Assembly (NCBI RefSeq): GCF_030463565.1
Contig: NC_134654.1
Span: 17,314,202 to 17,378,201 of the forward strand
Source of the DNA: Pelecanus crispus
Lineage: Eukaryota; Chordata; Aves; Pelecaniformes; Pelecanidae
Direction: 5' to 3'
Length of the DNA stretch: 64,000 nucleotides
Below the pieces are notes generated by a model. It saw nothing but the letters and a program-made list of their open reading frames with translations. It was not told the DNA's origin and did no database searches. Position 1 is the stretch's first letter. Each line of letters starts with the position of its first letter. This document shows positions 12,647-25,300 of this stretch, in pieces. The position numbers and the translations under genes are program-made.

Positions 12647-15600
12647 CCCTTAATGTCAGCCATCTGGATATTTAGGGTCCAGTTTTAGGCAGCCAGACAA
12701 TAGTGGATGGAGAGAGCAAGGACAATAATACATCTGATCAGAAAAAGGGATTTTTTTACCCCCACTGGGGATTGCCCAGAGCCCAGCACCCTAGTGCAGC
12801 ACCTTGGTTTGCTCTTACAGCCCCAGAAGTACATTCCTTCAGGTTCCAGTGTATGATCCCTGGTTGGTCAGAAGATGCTCTGGGAAGAGTTGAGCCATGC
12901 ATGCAGGGAGGTGAGGAGGGGTGAGGGAGAGTCAGCACAGACAGGCAAGACCTGAATCTCCCTGTTCTCAGCCTCCTCTTCTTCATGCTAGACCTTTCCT
13001 AGACCCCATTCCCTATGCAGGGAGGCCCTGGCTCTTCCTGGACCACTGGCATGGTGGCATGTAGGAATGCATGCCATAACCAGAAGGACCCTGTCCCAGA
13101 AGCAAATCCAGTCCTGGGGGATGTGACAGAGGTATCAGGACACTGTAAAAGGAACAGGGAAGATGGAAGGTAAATGATGGGTAGAGCTACAGATAGGAGA
13201 AAAAGGTCTAGTTTTAAAAATTGGCCATCACGGTGCGCAAGAAAGCAGAGCAGCCAGTAGAGCATCCTTGGATGGCCAAAGTTGGCTGCTCCCTCCTGGT
13301 GCTGGCAAGAGGCTGTTGTTTTCCAGCCTCATCTGATAAGCAGTGCAGAACCAACCAGGCAGCCTTTGTGCATTTTGCCTTCCTCTGGCGTTGCAGGCTG
13401 GCCTGAGACAGGCTGTTTACTCGGTCATCTGCCCGCCCTTTTGCAATAGGGAGTCAGTTCTGGTTAATGTTGGAGATTGTAATGTGATTACCGAAAGTCT
13501 CATGAAATTAAATCACTTTGCTTCAAAGCGGCTGGGGAGGGGGAGAGTCTCTCTGGCAGCAGGGATGGCCGAGCGGATATTGAAAGCAGACTGGTAGCCA
13601 GTATTGCATCGCACACAATTGAGCTCTGACAGTGTGAAGGCAAATACAAACAGCAGCTTGTGTTTGCACACAAAGGCTCTGTGCACCAGTATCCCCGTCC
13701 CTGTACTTTACACCCTCGGCTCTTGGGCAAAAAGTCCTGGGAGGGTAGGAGGGAGGGAAACTCCACTGAATATTTAGAAATGAATTCAACTGTGCAAACA
13801 TGCCATTGGGAAGCTCTCAGTGTAACGCTTTGGATCAGCTACCCGCCGGGGCTGGAACACAACTGCTGGACTTGAAAGGGCGACTTTCACGCTGAAGCAA
13901 AACTGGACAAAAGAAGATAAATGAAACGGGCTCCCGGCGGGGTTTGGTTTGTTTGTTTTTGTAACTCGGCTAATATTCCCACATTGTTCAGCCCAGCGGC
14001 CCAGTGTCTGTCCTTCACATGCTGCTCGTAAATTGGGGCTAAGCAGGCAGTGCAGGCAGCAGGCGGTGTGGGACAGGGAGGGGATGAGCCCCTCTGGCTT
14101 GGGACCCTGGGGACAATGAGGTTGTCCTCTGTGGCCATCGTGGTGCAGGAAGTTGGATGTTCTGCATCTACGGGGTTGCAATCACACTGCACCGTGCCAG
14201 GAAGGTCTGAGCCGGAGTGGTGATGTGAAGCCCTGTTAATTCCCAGGTGAACCTGGATTTAGCCCGTGGCATTTTTGGGCACAGCGCATGGTCTGGGCTA
14301 GCAGCAGGAGGATCAGGAGGGTCTGTGGACAAATGCAACTTTGCTATTGGTTCATTCTGCAGCTGAGTGTGGCATGTCCTAATGATTTTCATGGAGCTGG
14401 CAGCAAATCTGAGATTTGCCCAAGTGGGGACCTCCCAGACAAACTGTGGGTACCAGCAGTGATGTGTCAACTGTCTCCATCCTGTGTTTCAGCAGCGGAG
14501 CGAGGAGCAGTGCTCACCCTCGCTGTGCTGTGTGCGTGCTCAGGGATGAGCCTCTGTCGAGCTCAGAGCCTGACCGGGGCTGGGGGCACGCTGCATTTGT
14601 GGGATGGACCATGTGTGCAGGGTCAGGGCACTGCAGGGTCCCGAAACCAGTCCTGGTGGACACAGCCAGGTTAATACAGGCACTCATTTGATTTTAAGGA
14701 AAAAGATCCCCAAATGCAAGCTTCTTGAAAATTCTCTTGCCCCCAGGATTTTAGGCAAAGAAGCAGCCATGTCTAATACCACAGTATTTCTCAAGTTAGC
14801 ACTGAGTAAGCAAAAGCTTAATAATCAGCTGTTTAATACTTTTGATCAAATCAAACAGCAAAAATACCAATGCCTTTAAAACATTAAAAAACATTTAATA
14901 TGCTCCATAGCATTTACTTCTCACAAGCCTCTGTGAAACCACCAAATGTTCACAAAAATTTGCCAAACTAATTTCTTCAGAAAACCAGCCCCCCAAATGA
15001 GCTATTTGTTAGTCTCCACTTCACAAAGTTTCACCCAATCAAAAAAAAAAAAAAAATCCCAACAAAACCCCAGACGGCACATCATGTGCTTGGGGCAACC
15101 AAAGAAATCCCCTGATTTGGGTGACCAATGAATGTCCCCAGTAATGAAAAGCGAACAATTTGTCAGCAGCCCATACACTTGAAAACGAATGATCCAAATT
15201 ATTCAGCAAGTCTCCCTGGATAGTGATTCCATTGAAAGGGGATCGAGACAAAGTCATAAATTATTCATTACCCAAAAGAGAGTGAAATGCATATAATCAT
15301 AACAATAATAATAACAACAATCACAACGCTAATAATAGTAACAAGAATCCAGCCAGCTCTGCTGAGAGAACCAGGGACGCATGAAGACTCACAGACTTTA
15401 TTTTCCCTTCATTCCAACCCCCCTTTAGAGCAGCTGTGTTTTAAATAAAGGGATGTAAAGTGGGTCAACATTTGGAATAAATGTATTTATTGCCAATAAT
15501 TTGACTCGCTTGCCTTGACTAGGGGTGATATAATTTGTACTCTGGTCCTTGGCAGCAAGAAGGTCCATGAACTCACACGCACCACTGTTAATTGCTTAAT

Positions 15601-16586
15601 ATAATGAATTTCTCAGAGTCCTGGACTACTTTTAAGGAGTCTGTGGAAGTGGCTGCAACGGAGGCTTGTACTGTACCACTGTCCCTGGAAAATTTATAGG
15701 TGTGCATGAACTGAAAGAAAAGTGGAAAATGCTGGCCTAACACATATCCCTGGGATTCGACTCTTCCTGGCTTGAATGGGACCTTGATTGCAGTCACCCG
15801 GGACCCATTGAGGCAGTAAGAGAGCTAAGGAGAGGCCACAACACTTGTCACACAGCCCGCGAGTTTCCTGTTGTCACTGGCATGCACGATTTTGGCTGGG
15901 AAAACTCTGCCACAGATACACCGTGTGCCTGAATTTGGTGTGTTTCAGCTCTCCATCATTTTGCTGCCTTTGGGACTCGAGGTTTCATTTGGGCATCTTT
16001 TATTTAGGACCCCCTTCCACCAACCCCCCTGGAGGCATTTTCTCCAAGGGGAGCACGCTGCCGGGCGATGGCTGGGAGATATTGAAGATTCAAATACATT
16101 TATATGCTTGTACTGTGTTGTAAAGCGCCCGACTACAACTTTGGCATGCAAATGAATTCCCGTTTGCAGCAAAGGGGCTCAGCTGTGGCACTCGGCCATC
16201 TCCCAATGGTTTCCCACAGGTTGTCCTGTGTTTGCAAGGGGGGGCTCCAAGGGCTGTAGGGTCCCTTCACCGCTGTCGGTCTTCTTCAGAGCTTTCTCCA
16301 CCTGCTGCTTTCAGCAAGGAGAAGGGAGGTGTCCGGCTGTTTCATGCACTCAGAAAAAATATGGCATTTTTAAGGCTAGGAAGCAGCAGGTTGGGCCAGG
16401 GAGGAGCAAAGCTCTCACCCCATATGGCTCCATTGGCTTTGGGTGCTGCAGTGGATGCTCAGCACCTACATGGTTCAGATGGAATGTGTCAATGCTGCAG
16501 CAAAGTGGGGCAGGTTCAGCACGGTGCAGCCAGCCTGTGGGGGCTATTTTGGAGACCAGTGTGACAAAATACATAGTCACAGAGCC
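12647..16586. other. Intronic sequence with CNE-like AT-rich blocks
   Basis: Two parts look unlike neutral intron. One is 13410-14060, with motif-rich text including CTTTG-CTT-CAAAG at 13516-13528. The other is 14690-16160, AT-rich with a perfect POU octamer, ATGCAAAT, at 16146-16153. An A16 run (15041-15056) and a degenerate AAT/AAC tract (15294-15340) are present. No gene is recognised. Confidence 0.45.
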
Positions 16587-16645
16587 TGATTTTTATTTGC
16601 TTGCTTAAATAATCTGTAATTAAGGGTGATTTTTATTTGCTTGCT
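16587..16645. repeat. 40-bp tandem duplication, second copy split by an LTR
   Basis: TGATTTTTATTTGCTTGCT occurs at 16587-16605 and again at 16627-16645. The rest of the first copy (16605-16627) recurs with about three mismatches at 17142-17164, on the far side of LTR B. The second copy is therefore interrupted by the LTR. Confidence 0.85.
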
Positions 16646-16735
16646 GTCCTGGTTTTGGCTGGAAAAATACGACAAAAAAAAAGTAAAAGTCATGGGTTGA
16701 GATAAAGATAGTTTAATAGGACAGAAAAGGAAGGG

Positions 16736-16771
<36 letters not shown>

Positions 16772-17136
16772 TACAAAATAAATGATGCACAATGCAATTG
16801 CACACCGCCCACTTACCGGTACCCAGACAGTTCCTGAGCAGCAATTGCAGTCTCCTAGCCAGCTCCCCCCAGTTTATACACTGAGCATGACGTCATATGG
16901 TATGGAATAGCCCTTTGGCCAGTTTGGATCACCTATTCTGGCTGTGCCCCCTCCCAGTTTCTTGTGCACCTGGCAGAGCATGGGAAGCTGAAAAAGTCCT
17001 TGACCAGAGTAAGCACTATTTAGCAACAACTAAAACATCAGTGTGTTATCAACGTTATTCTCAAGCTAAATCCAAACACAGCACTACACCAACTACTAGG
17101 AAGAAAACTAACTTTATCCCAGCTGAAACCAGGACA
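16645..17136 (-). mobile_element. Solo LTR B of an avian endogenous retrovirus (ERVL-like)
   Basis: A 492-bp solo LTR on the - strand. On the + strand it runs from TGTCCTGGTTTTGG to AACCAGGACA. The 5-bp flanks cttgc and cttcc form a target duplication with one mismatch, and the empty site is given by the older tandem copy beside it. It carries an intact palindromic CRE, TGACGTCA (16888-16895), and a TATA-like TATAAA on its own sense strand. Its 3' part (U5) is shorter and different from LTRs A and C, so it is a separate subfamily. It contains an (AAT)n microsatellite. No viral coding sequence remains. Confidence 0.88.
16736..16773. repeat. (AAT)n microsatellite inside LTR B
   Basis: About twelve perfect ATA/AAT trinucleotide units. 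It grew from the short AAT-rich tract present in the same place in the sister LTRs and is probably polymorphic. Confidence 0.95.
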
Positions 17137-17164
17137 CTTCCTGAAATAATCTGCAATTCAGGGT

Positions 17165-20100
17165 CAGCCCTGCTCAGGTGGAAGAAGGTGTGAGAGGATG
17201 GAGGAGATGGGACAGAGGCAGAGGAGGGGCCGGGGCTAGCCGGGGGCTGTCAGGGGCACAACAGGTTGCCCGTCCGCTGAGCCTGGTGCCAGTGAGCGTT
17301 GGGGTTTCGTGGCGTGGTGGTGCCTCTCCCCATGGCTGCGGCAGGAAAGCCAAGCTTGCAGATCCTCTGCTGACAGGCAGCTGTAATGCAAGAAAGAGAA
17401 GAAAGAGTTCCTGCTGGCATTTTTGTTGGAAGTCGACTGTGTATTAAGTGGAACACGGTTTTCATTACTAGCTCCATTTTGGTACAATAAATCACAAACT
17501 AGAAAACACACTTTTGGCCTAGATTCTGCCCTCAGTTATGAGTGGCAGTAACCAGAGGCAAAATCCAGCTTCAGCTTCAGCATTGCAGCCCATATGTTCA
17601 CCTTTTGGAATTAATTTCTTCTGGTAATTTCTGTGTAATTATACAGCATTGAAGGCTGATTATATGCTTCCTCTCATGGGCAATTAATATTGCTGATCTA
17701 GCGCCAAGGGTGCACTTTGCACTGTACAAACCCATGAAGGGAGACAAGCTCAGCCTCCAGTGCCTGCTGCAAGGTGACAATCTGGACCCTGTTACCTTCA
17801 GTGAGGGGACTCTGGACCTCCGCCCCGCCAAGTCCTCAGAGGAGATGGAGCCACCAGCTAGCAATTTAGCACAGACCAAACACTTGCTGTTCAGCTGTAG
17901 AAAGAACATCAAGTGTTTGTGCATGCTCCAGCTGCTGCTGAAATATTTGGGAGGTCATTTCTGCCGAGCAGGCTGAAAGAACCTGTAATTGCAACAGATG
18001 CTATGCGACAGCAGCAGTCCCATGGGTGAGCAGAGCAGCTCATCTCCCCAGAGCAATAATCTAATTTATATCTCATAAGACAGTTTTATTTTTGTGAATC
18101 ACTAATGCCTTTTTCCGCCAGTGAACTGGCAGATCTGTGCAAACTCCCCGGGGCTTTGGCCGCAGCCCTTGCTCCTGCTTGAGACAGGGGGAGTGGAGAG
18201 TCGTAAAAGAAACTTCTTGCATCGGGTTATGGTGCCTATAAAATTAGCCCTGTTAGAAGCTGGTTGCCCATTTAAACAAGCAATTTAAATGGATAACAAA
18301 GGCATCCCTTCGCTCCCCTCACAGCTTCTGTAAAATAACTGAGTTTAAGTGGATGGAAAGAAGAGGAGAACAGCAAAGGGTTTGCTTGAGTCAGACTTCT
18401 GCATGGCTCAGATGCTGCTGCTGTGGCAGCGTTTGGATTTGTTTGCTTCTTTCTGTATGCAAACGGCTTCAGTTCAAATGACATGGAGAGAGAAAGCAAG
18501 TGGGAGGAGGAGAAATTTCTAGTTTCACCACTGGTTTCCCTGGGCTTTGGATGAAGCCCTGCTCTCCCTCTGTGCAATTTGTTCTCCCCATCGGGGTTTG
18601 GGCAGAAGGTTGGGCTTGGCTGCATGCAGGCTTTGCTTGCACCGATGAATTCACCCCTGTTCTGCCAGATGCAACAACGGGAGAGTCTGAAACCAAACAG
18701 GGAAGGTGCTGCTTCCAGGAGTTTGGCTGCCTTGACTGCCAGGGTGCGGGATCATCCTTGCAATGTCCCCTTGCAACAGGAGGGCTCCCCCAAAGGCAGC
18801 CAGCAGCATTTTGCAGGGCGGTGGGGCACGGGCCATGCAGCTGCCATCTCCCCCTGAAGTTCCAGCTGCTTTCTCAGGGTCCTCGAATGGGAGGAGCAGC
18901 AGTTTCACCTCCCTTGCCAGTGCCTGGGACCAGCTCTGTGTCCCAGGCTGCAGGGAGAGAAAATGTGCTTTGGTAGTGGTGCCCTTTCTGCTCGTCCCCA
19001 GTTATAGTCCCCCATCTCTGAGATTCACTGTCAGGGTAAAAATTAATAGCAAAAATGTGGAAAAAGAGGGTAATTTTCCTGCATCTCCCATGCATCCAGC
19101 AAAGAGCAGCTCAGAGAATCAGATTCATTTGGTCAGGGGAGTGCAGCCTCATCATATGGCCAATTCCACTTCTGCAGGAAGTACTTAGCATGTCACCCCA
19201 TCATGTCTGCGCTTGGGAGCTTAAAATAAATCCCCATGCTGAGTCTTGTGCCACCCGTTAGCTGGGACAGCATCATCCGTTCTCAGACAGCTTTCACCTG
19301 CCTCCCCAAACCTCAGCTCCCAGGCTCAAGGGCCCACATATTCCCTTATCCCATTCTCTCATGGTGGCAGAGAGAAGCCAGGAAAAGCAGGTGCTGAAAC
19401 CCATATATGGCAAAGAGAAAAAACTGCCAAACTGTCTCACAGGAGAGGAAACTATCTGGTTTTACCCTGCAGCAGGACTGCGCAGCTGGGTGCCAAGGCT
19501 GTGCATGGATCTGAGCGGTTTCGGGGGGGACGAAGGGACAGTTCCAGGTCTGCCCCTGTGCTGGGGCAGATGCCGGGGAAGCAGCCGCAGCCAGTGAGCA
19601 GCTTTCCAGGCTCCCAGCCTTGGAGACAGCCTCCTGAGAGTTTAATTTTTGGGAAGCTTTAACATCCCCAGCTTACCAAGCACTGAAAGAAAGGTCAGCT
19701 AATCCTTCACAACGTCTGAATGAATTCAGGCCCAGAAGTGAGATTACTAAACAGGGGAGCGGGAGGCCGGGAGAGCTGCATGGATACAGGGACCCTTCCC
19801 ATAGTCAGGCCTGGCTTTCTGAAGAAATGGACCTTTTATTTCAGTTCTCATCCCCCAGGAGGAGGGGAGGGGGTTGGGCAGACGTGGCTGAAGCACCCAA
19901 CTCCCCTCCCCCAGCAGCAACCCTGCAATTGCAAACACCAGCAGGGCTTGGTGGAGCGGAGCCCTGAAAGAGCGCTGTGCAAGGGTCCCTGTCCACAGGA
20001 TGGACAGAGGGGCAGCTGGGGTGTCCTGCGGAGACTGAGCAGCACCCACGGCCTGAGCATCCACACTGAATATCCTGCTCTGGGTCTCAGCTCAAGTGTT

Positions 20101-21671
20101 TGGGAAGAAAAGCCTGAAAAGCAGGGTCCCCATGTCCCTTCTGGCTGCTTTGGTGGCTTTTGATGCATGTCTCCGAAGGCACCAAGGTCCCAGTGCTCCC
20201 TTTGCCTGGGCACCAGGCACCCAGATGCTCCCATGCACGGGGTGATGCTAACTGAACTCATGAACTTAAGGCAACGTGGCCATTTCTGTGTCCTCACCAC
20301 TTGCTGCCATGCTTCAGGTCCCCTTTGTGGGACACCCAAAGAGGCCACCCAGGAGACCGAGCTGTGTCTGAGCCTGGCTGAGGAGGATGAGGTGGGTGCC
20401 TGGCCACCCCTTGGTGCAGGACCCCTTCCTGGGGAGGGGAGCGGGCACAGTACCCACAGGCAGCCGGGGACTGGGCCATGCTGGGGATTGTGGGGCAGCA
20501 CAGGCAGCCCCTTTCTGGGCTGCACCCACCGTCCTTTGTGAACGCCCAGGACGATGACATGACAGGACCACTAAGGACTCGCTTTTCTTCTGCAAATCAA
20601 CTGTCCTTCTCAATGCTGGAGGAGCAGAGCCCATTGAATGCAGGCAAGAAGCAGACCCCCGGGGTGTGGATGCACTACGGATGAGCCATGGTAACCTGGC
20701 TACAAGTGTGACAACGCAGACACCCAGACCCCAAGCCTTCCTGCCAGGCTTGAGTCTCCCCAGATTGGGTATTCAGGCCACAGGGTTTTCTCTATTGACC
20801 TCGAAACACTGTTCTGCATGGGAGAATTTTCTTTCTTTCTCTCTTGGTAACTGCAGAATCAAGTGTTTGCAGTCAGAAACTTTCGCTACCCGCAACAGCA
20901 AGCTGGTAATTCAGCCGGGAGCCGCTTGCCCAGTGGTGGGCCTTCATTCTCAAGGTCCAGAGGCCAGCTAGGAGAAAATGGAGAGGATGTTTTTTCAGGC
21001 ACTCTCTGGTGACTCCAGCAAGGTGGGATGCTCGATCACCACAAGCAGAGCACCCAGTACCATCACATCATGCAGAGCTGTCAGGTCCTGGGTGCTGGGG
21101 AAGAAGGATCTGTGTGATGAGATGTTTTAATAACAGCTATGGGCACAGCTGTACAGATCTGTTCTAGATGCATCTGTGATGCTATGAAATGCAATGTTTA
21201 ATTACATGGTGACTTGGATTCTGAGACTCCTGGACAGTAAATACCCAAATTACAGCTAGGATATACTTAAACTCAGCCCTGAAAGGTGGTATTCATTAGC
21301 CAGGGGCATGAAGGTGCCCTGCAGGGCTCTGGGATGTGCTGGAGCCTCCAGCCAGAAGCAGCTTACCCTCGGGTGTGATACCTGTCGCAGGCAACAGAGA
21401 CAGCCCAGTGCCACCAGAAACATCTTTAAGAACAACTTGCTGGGGTTAGCGCGTGCAGGCAGATAAGGCAGGGACTCACGTGGAGGTGAAAGGTGTGGGG
21501 CAATCATGAGCCGCAGGGTTAAAACCAACCCCATGTGTCTTTTGGGAGATGCTTTTCACTCAATTTGTGGGGAAGCTTCCAACTGCAGCCCTGATTAAAA
21601 AACAAATTGATGCTAGGGTATCCGAGTGTGACATCTGGTGTGGCATCTCACTGCACATACAGTACCTGCTC
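17165..21671. other. Unique intronic sequence with CNE-like blocks
   Basis: 17530-17710 and 18040-18330 are AT-rich with spaced factor-like motifs. The second contains a perfect 9-bp inverted repeat at 18268-18292. The remainder is GC-balanced and featureless. A 225-codon open frame at 19848-20525 (-) matches no family. Confidence 0.45.
18268..18292. repeat. Perfect 9-bp inverted repeat CCATTTAAA...TTTAAATGG
   Basis: Arms at 18268-18276 and 18284-18292 are separated by CAAGCAA. The left arm and spacer create TAAACAA (forkhead-like), and AACAAAG (SOX/TCF-like) follows at about 18295. Confidence 0.8.
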
Positions 21672-21730
21672 TGGGGAAACTGAGGCACAGGTGGGGGAAC
21701 CTGCCAATTAGTAATGCAGTGGCAACCAGA
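21672..21730 (-). mobile_element. MIR-like SINE fossil
   Basis: GGGGAAACTGAGGCACAG is the reverse complement of the MIR CTGTGCCTCAGTTTCCCC core. It is followed by a diverged stretch with AATTAGTAATGCAGTGGCA, which fits the next part of MIR. Confidence 0.5.
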
Positions 21731-22239
21731 GAGGCTCCCTGGTCCTGCTTCTCTCTTCTTTTCCCTGATCCTGCACTGGTGTTACTCCAGTTCTTGGTTT
21801 ACTGGAAGGGAAGAGAAAGGACTCATCCTGACTGTGCTGGGGAGCATTAACGTGACCCTTGAGGTGCATGGCATTTCAGGGGGTTCACATTTAGCGCAGC
21901 CTGATCTCAGACTGGACTGGTTTCGGGTATATCTGAAAATTTCCATACGCCACTTGCTGTGCCTAAATAGCTATAAATGTTAACCACAGGCATCTATGGG
22001 AGATGCACAGTGAGTCCCCTATCCTGAGAGGAGGGCAAGAGGTGGTGAGAGGATTACCAGGGGAAGAGGAGAAGATGACAGCTCTGTCTTTGGCATGATC
22101 AGAGGGTCCAGCCCCAGCCCATGCCCAGGGTAAGCGTCCCCTCTTGGCCAAGCCCCATTCCCGCTGTGAGCTCATCTCAGCCTCCCCGTCAATCCCCTAC
22201 ACAGCTACCACGTCCTCCATAGACGTTGCCGCCAGCTAT

Positions 22240-22380
22240 TCAGCTGCTCTCCGGATCATTAAACATATTGAGCAACACCAGTCCTGTGACTGGTTAATTA
22301 GTAAAGAGTTGACTAATTAGTTAATCATGTTTACCAAGTGCTTTGAAAGTGCTCAATGTTATTATTTTTAATTATGACTG
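22240..22380. promoter_or_regulatory. Candidate enhancer: homeodomain, FOXA and NKX2 motifs
   Basis: Within about 140 bases lie an inverted homeodomain pair, TAATTAGT (22295-22302) and ACTAATTA (22312-22319), then TTAATC. TGTTTAC (22328-22334, forkhead) directly abuts CAAGTG (22335-22340, NKX2 type), and a second AAGTGC half-site lies at about 22347. The block is AT-rich, single-copy and compact. Netrin-1 is a floor-plate gene in vertebrates, where FOXA2 and NKX2 factors act, so the combination is plausible. Function is inferred from motifs only. Confidence 0.35.
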
Positions 22381-25300
22381 TGCTCCAGGCACTGTTCACC
22401 TCCCCGCATGCCAAGCCTTGCAGGGTTCAAACTCTTTGTCTCTGCTACCCGAGTCTGGTTTTAAGATGGGACTTTGCCTCTTATCCTCTGGTTACCAGTT
22501 TCCTTAACAGCCTCTTGTGTGGGATTTTAGAAAAGCCCCTCACAAAGTCTTCATATACCTTGGCACACTTAACTCACTCTTTCAAAGCCATCTTATGCAT
22601 TAAGGAGGCAGGATTGGCTCTTGCAAAGCCATACACAGTAGTGCCTTTGTGCACACCTCATCTGCATCCCTCTCCTGACCTTAATAAAAGATCAGCCAAT
22701 ATCCAGACTCGCTCTCCCATCCCAGCCTGGGAGGAGAGGCTCTAATCCACAGTGGCATTGGACACCTCTGTTTTGGGAGCCTCCCATCCTATGTGAAAGA
22801 AGCCAAGTTTCCCACCAAAAGGAAATCAAGGTTATTCCCACATCTGACTTCAGGCTGGTCAGAAAAAGACAACAATTTTAGTGGAGGACAGGAAGAGGAA
22901 GTGTACTGGAAAGATTTCATCTACTGAGAAAAATGTGAACAGGGTTTGTTAGTCAGGGCAGAGTCTTGGCATCTCTGAAGAATCAACAAGTCTAATTGTC
23001 TTGGGACTTTCTTCATTCGTAAAAATGTCATCAGCTCATTAAATAATGTCCTAAAGAGCCCCAGTCACCTCTTATCACTGTGCAATCTAAAGAGGAGACT
23101 TGTAGCACCAGCTGCAGAAATAAGACCACCTCCACATAGCACTGAGATAGAAGTAAATATGATGCTCGAGGAGACAATAAGCTATAAAAGTCACACAGGG
23201 CTGCCACAGGAGCAGGGTTTGGGAATTCTCCTGTCCCCATGAGCCAATCAGGGGGCACATGGCCAGCCAGAGTAGATTGTATGGACACTATTCCAGGATG
23301 TGGCTGCTTAGTACTGCTGCCTTCACCCAAGAACCTGCAGTCCCCCGGTTGTAGCTGGGAGCTCTTAGCTGATGCTCTTCTAGAAAGCTCATAGTGGTGT
23401 GTTGTCAGCGCTTACCATCTCCAGGTAACACTCACTTAAATGACTGCTGCCATCCTTGACCTGTGCTTATGGTGATGTTGTTGCAGAATCATGGACATGT
23501 TGGTTGGGAAGTGGGAAGATATTTCCCGTTGCATTCTGAACTTCCTTCTTGGAAATCCTTCCTCCCTTCGTGGCTGCTAATAAAGGCCAGAGCAGCCAGG
23601 TGCCCAAAATGGGCATCAGTTAAAATGCCAGCAATAAGTGGGGATGAATCCCAGACTCAGGCTCTGTAACTGGCCCTTAGATTGGCCGTACTAGTCAGAA
23701 GAAAGGACCTGTTGGTGTAGGATCCTGTTTCCAACCTGAGCAGTAGCAGACTCCCTGGGAAGTGTTTGAGTATGGGGCAATCATGTGGCAATAGCTGGCT
23801 GGTGTATTCTCTGTAATTTAGGGGTTTCTGAACCAAAGATGGCATCCTTGTGATTAGTTTTAGTGGCATATTAGTAGTAATAGTAGTTTAATGGCTTTTG
23901 CTTCTATGGATCACACATCTGGGACATTTTCAAGTTCTTTATATGAATTAACTGGTTATTGCATAGGGGGTTACAAGTAGTTGGGACCATTTGTAGTCCA
24001 AAAACTTGATCCTCAGTTGTCCTGCATTTTGTCTACCCTTTCATAAAGGTCAGAAGGCTATAAGGTCCCCTATACTCCATTTATGCTGTGACCCCAGCAC
24101 TTTATCTCTCTTAAGAGCAACCACCCATAGGGCTGTGCAGCAGAGACTGGACAGTGGTTGTATGGGGTGCACGCAGGAAGGGCAGAAGCACTGGAGCTCA
24201 GTTTAGTGTCTTGCCACAAGATCAGCTTTCCACCTTGTCTAATCTTCTCCCCACTATCCTCCTCACACAACCAATTTCTCTGCTCCATGAAGGTCTTCTT
24301 GCAGCCAGTGACACCAGGAAACCTTCCCACCCTCCCCACCACCTCAGTGCTGGGATAGGGAAACACATTTCCTCTGGAGCCCTCCTGGGGCAAGGCAAGA
24401 CCTCCAGCCCTGCTCCTCAGTCTGGACAGTTGATGGGGTGGCTGGAGTGCCACAGCCAGCCGTCTCCCCTGGGTGTCAGAGCAATCCCTCTGGCCCAGCC
24501 CAGCTGTTGCCTCAATGTTTCCATCCAGGAGGAGAGCCTGCTAAATCTCTTTCTCTTCAAAAAGAGAGAGAAGCCAAGGAAGTCTGGAAGGGAGGGGAGA
24601 CAAACACATCTGCACCTGGGAAATGTCATGTTTGGTTTTTCAACTCAGAATGGACAGTGACAGCAGCTCTGTGGGGGTGTAAGTAGGGGGAGCAGTGCAG
24701 ATTTATAGCTGTGGGTCACGCTTGAGCCGAGCCAAATATTCTGCCTAGCATCAGTTTTATGAACAAGATGAAGTGCAGAACCTCAAGTGCAGGCGTCCTA
24801 TTAGAGGAGAAACACTGGAAGAGCAGGAACAGGGAGTGCACTGTGAGAGGCCATCCTGCCCCTCTCCCTGCTCTGGTCTGGGTCTTTACTTTCAAGGCAG
24901 GATTTGGGCAGGTCGGGGATTGCAATGACCAAGGATGACCAGGCCTCAGCAAGTCCTGGGATTGGTGCCACAAGCCCATAGAAGTCATGCACCGTAAGCC
25001 CTAAGCAAAGCAGCTGGAGGCTGAAGCAAACAGGAGTCAAGAACTGCACTTTTTCAAAACAAAATTCACAGCAATTCCCAACCCTGCAGGAGGGAGTAAT
25101 GCTAGATGGAGAACTGAAACCTCTTAGACAATTCCAAATTCAACAGCCTGTTGGGCATTGAAATTACCAGTCCAAGGAGATGCTGTAGAGTTTGTCACAA
25201 CACCACAGAACATAAGGACCCAAATGATGCCAGGGTTTCCCTTTCTGGCCAGATATTCAGACTGAATCTCTTGTAAATTCAGAACCTCATTTAAAAGATT

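Noticed and set aside
23480-23525. CR1 LINE 3' fragment (GCAGAATCATGGACATGTTGG)
   Set aside because: Similarity to CR1 text is short and lacks the terminal repeat. It may be chance.
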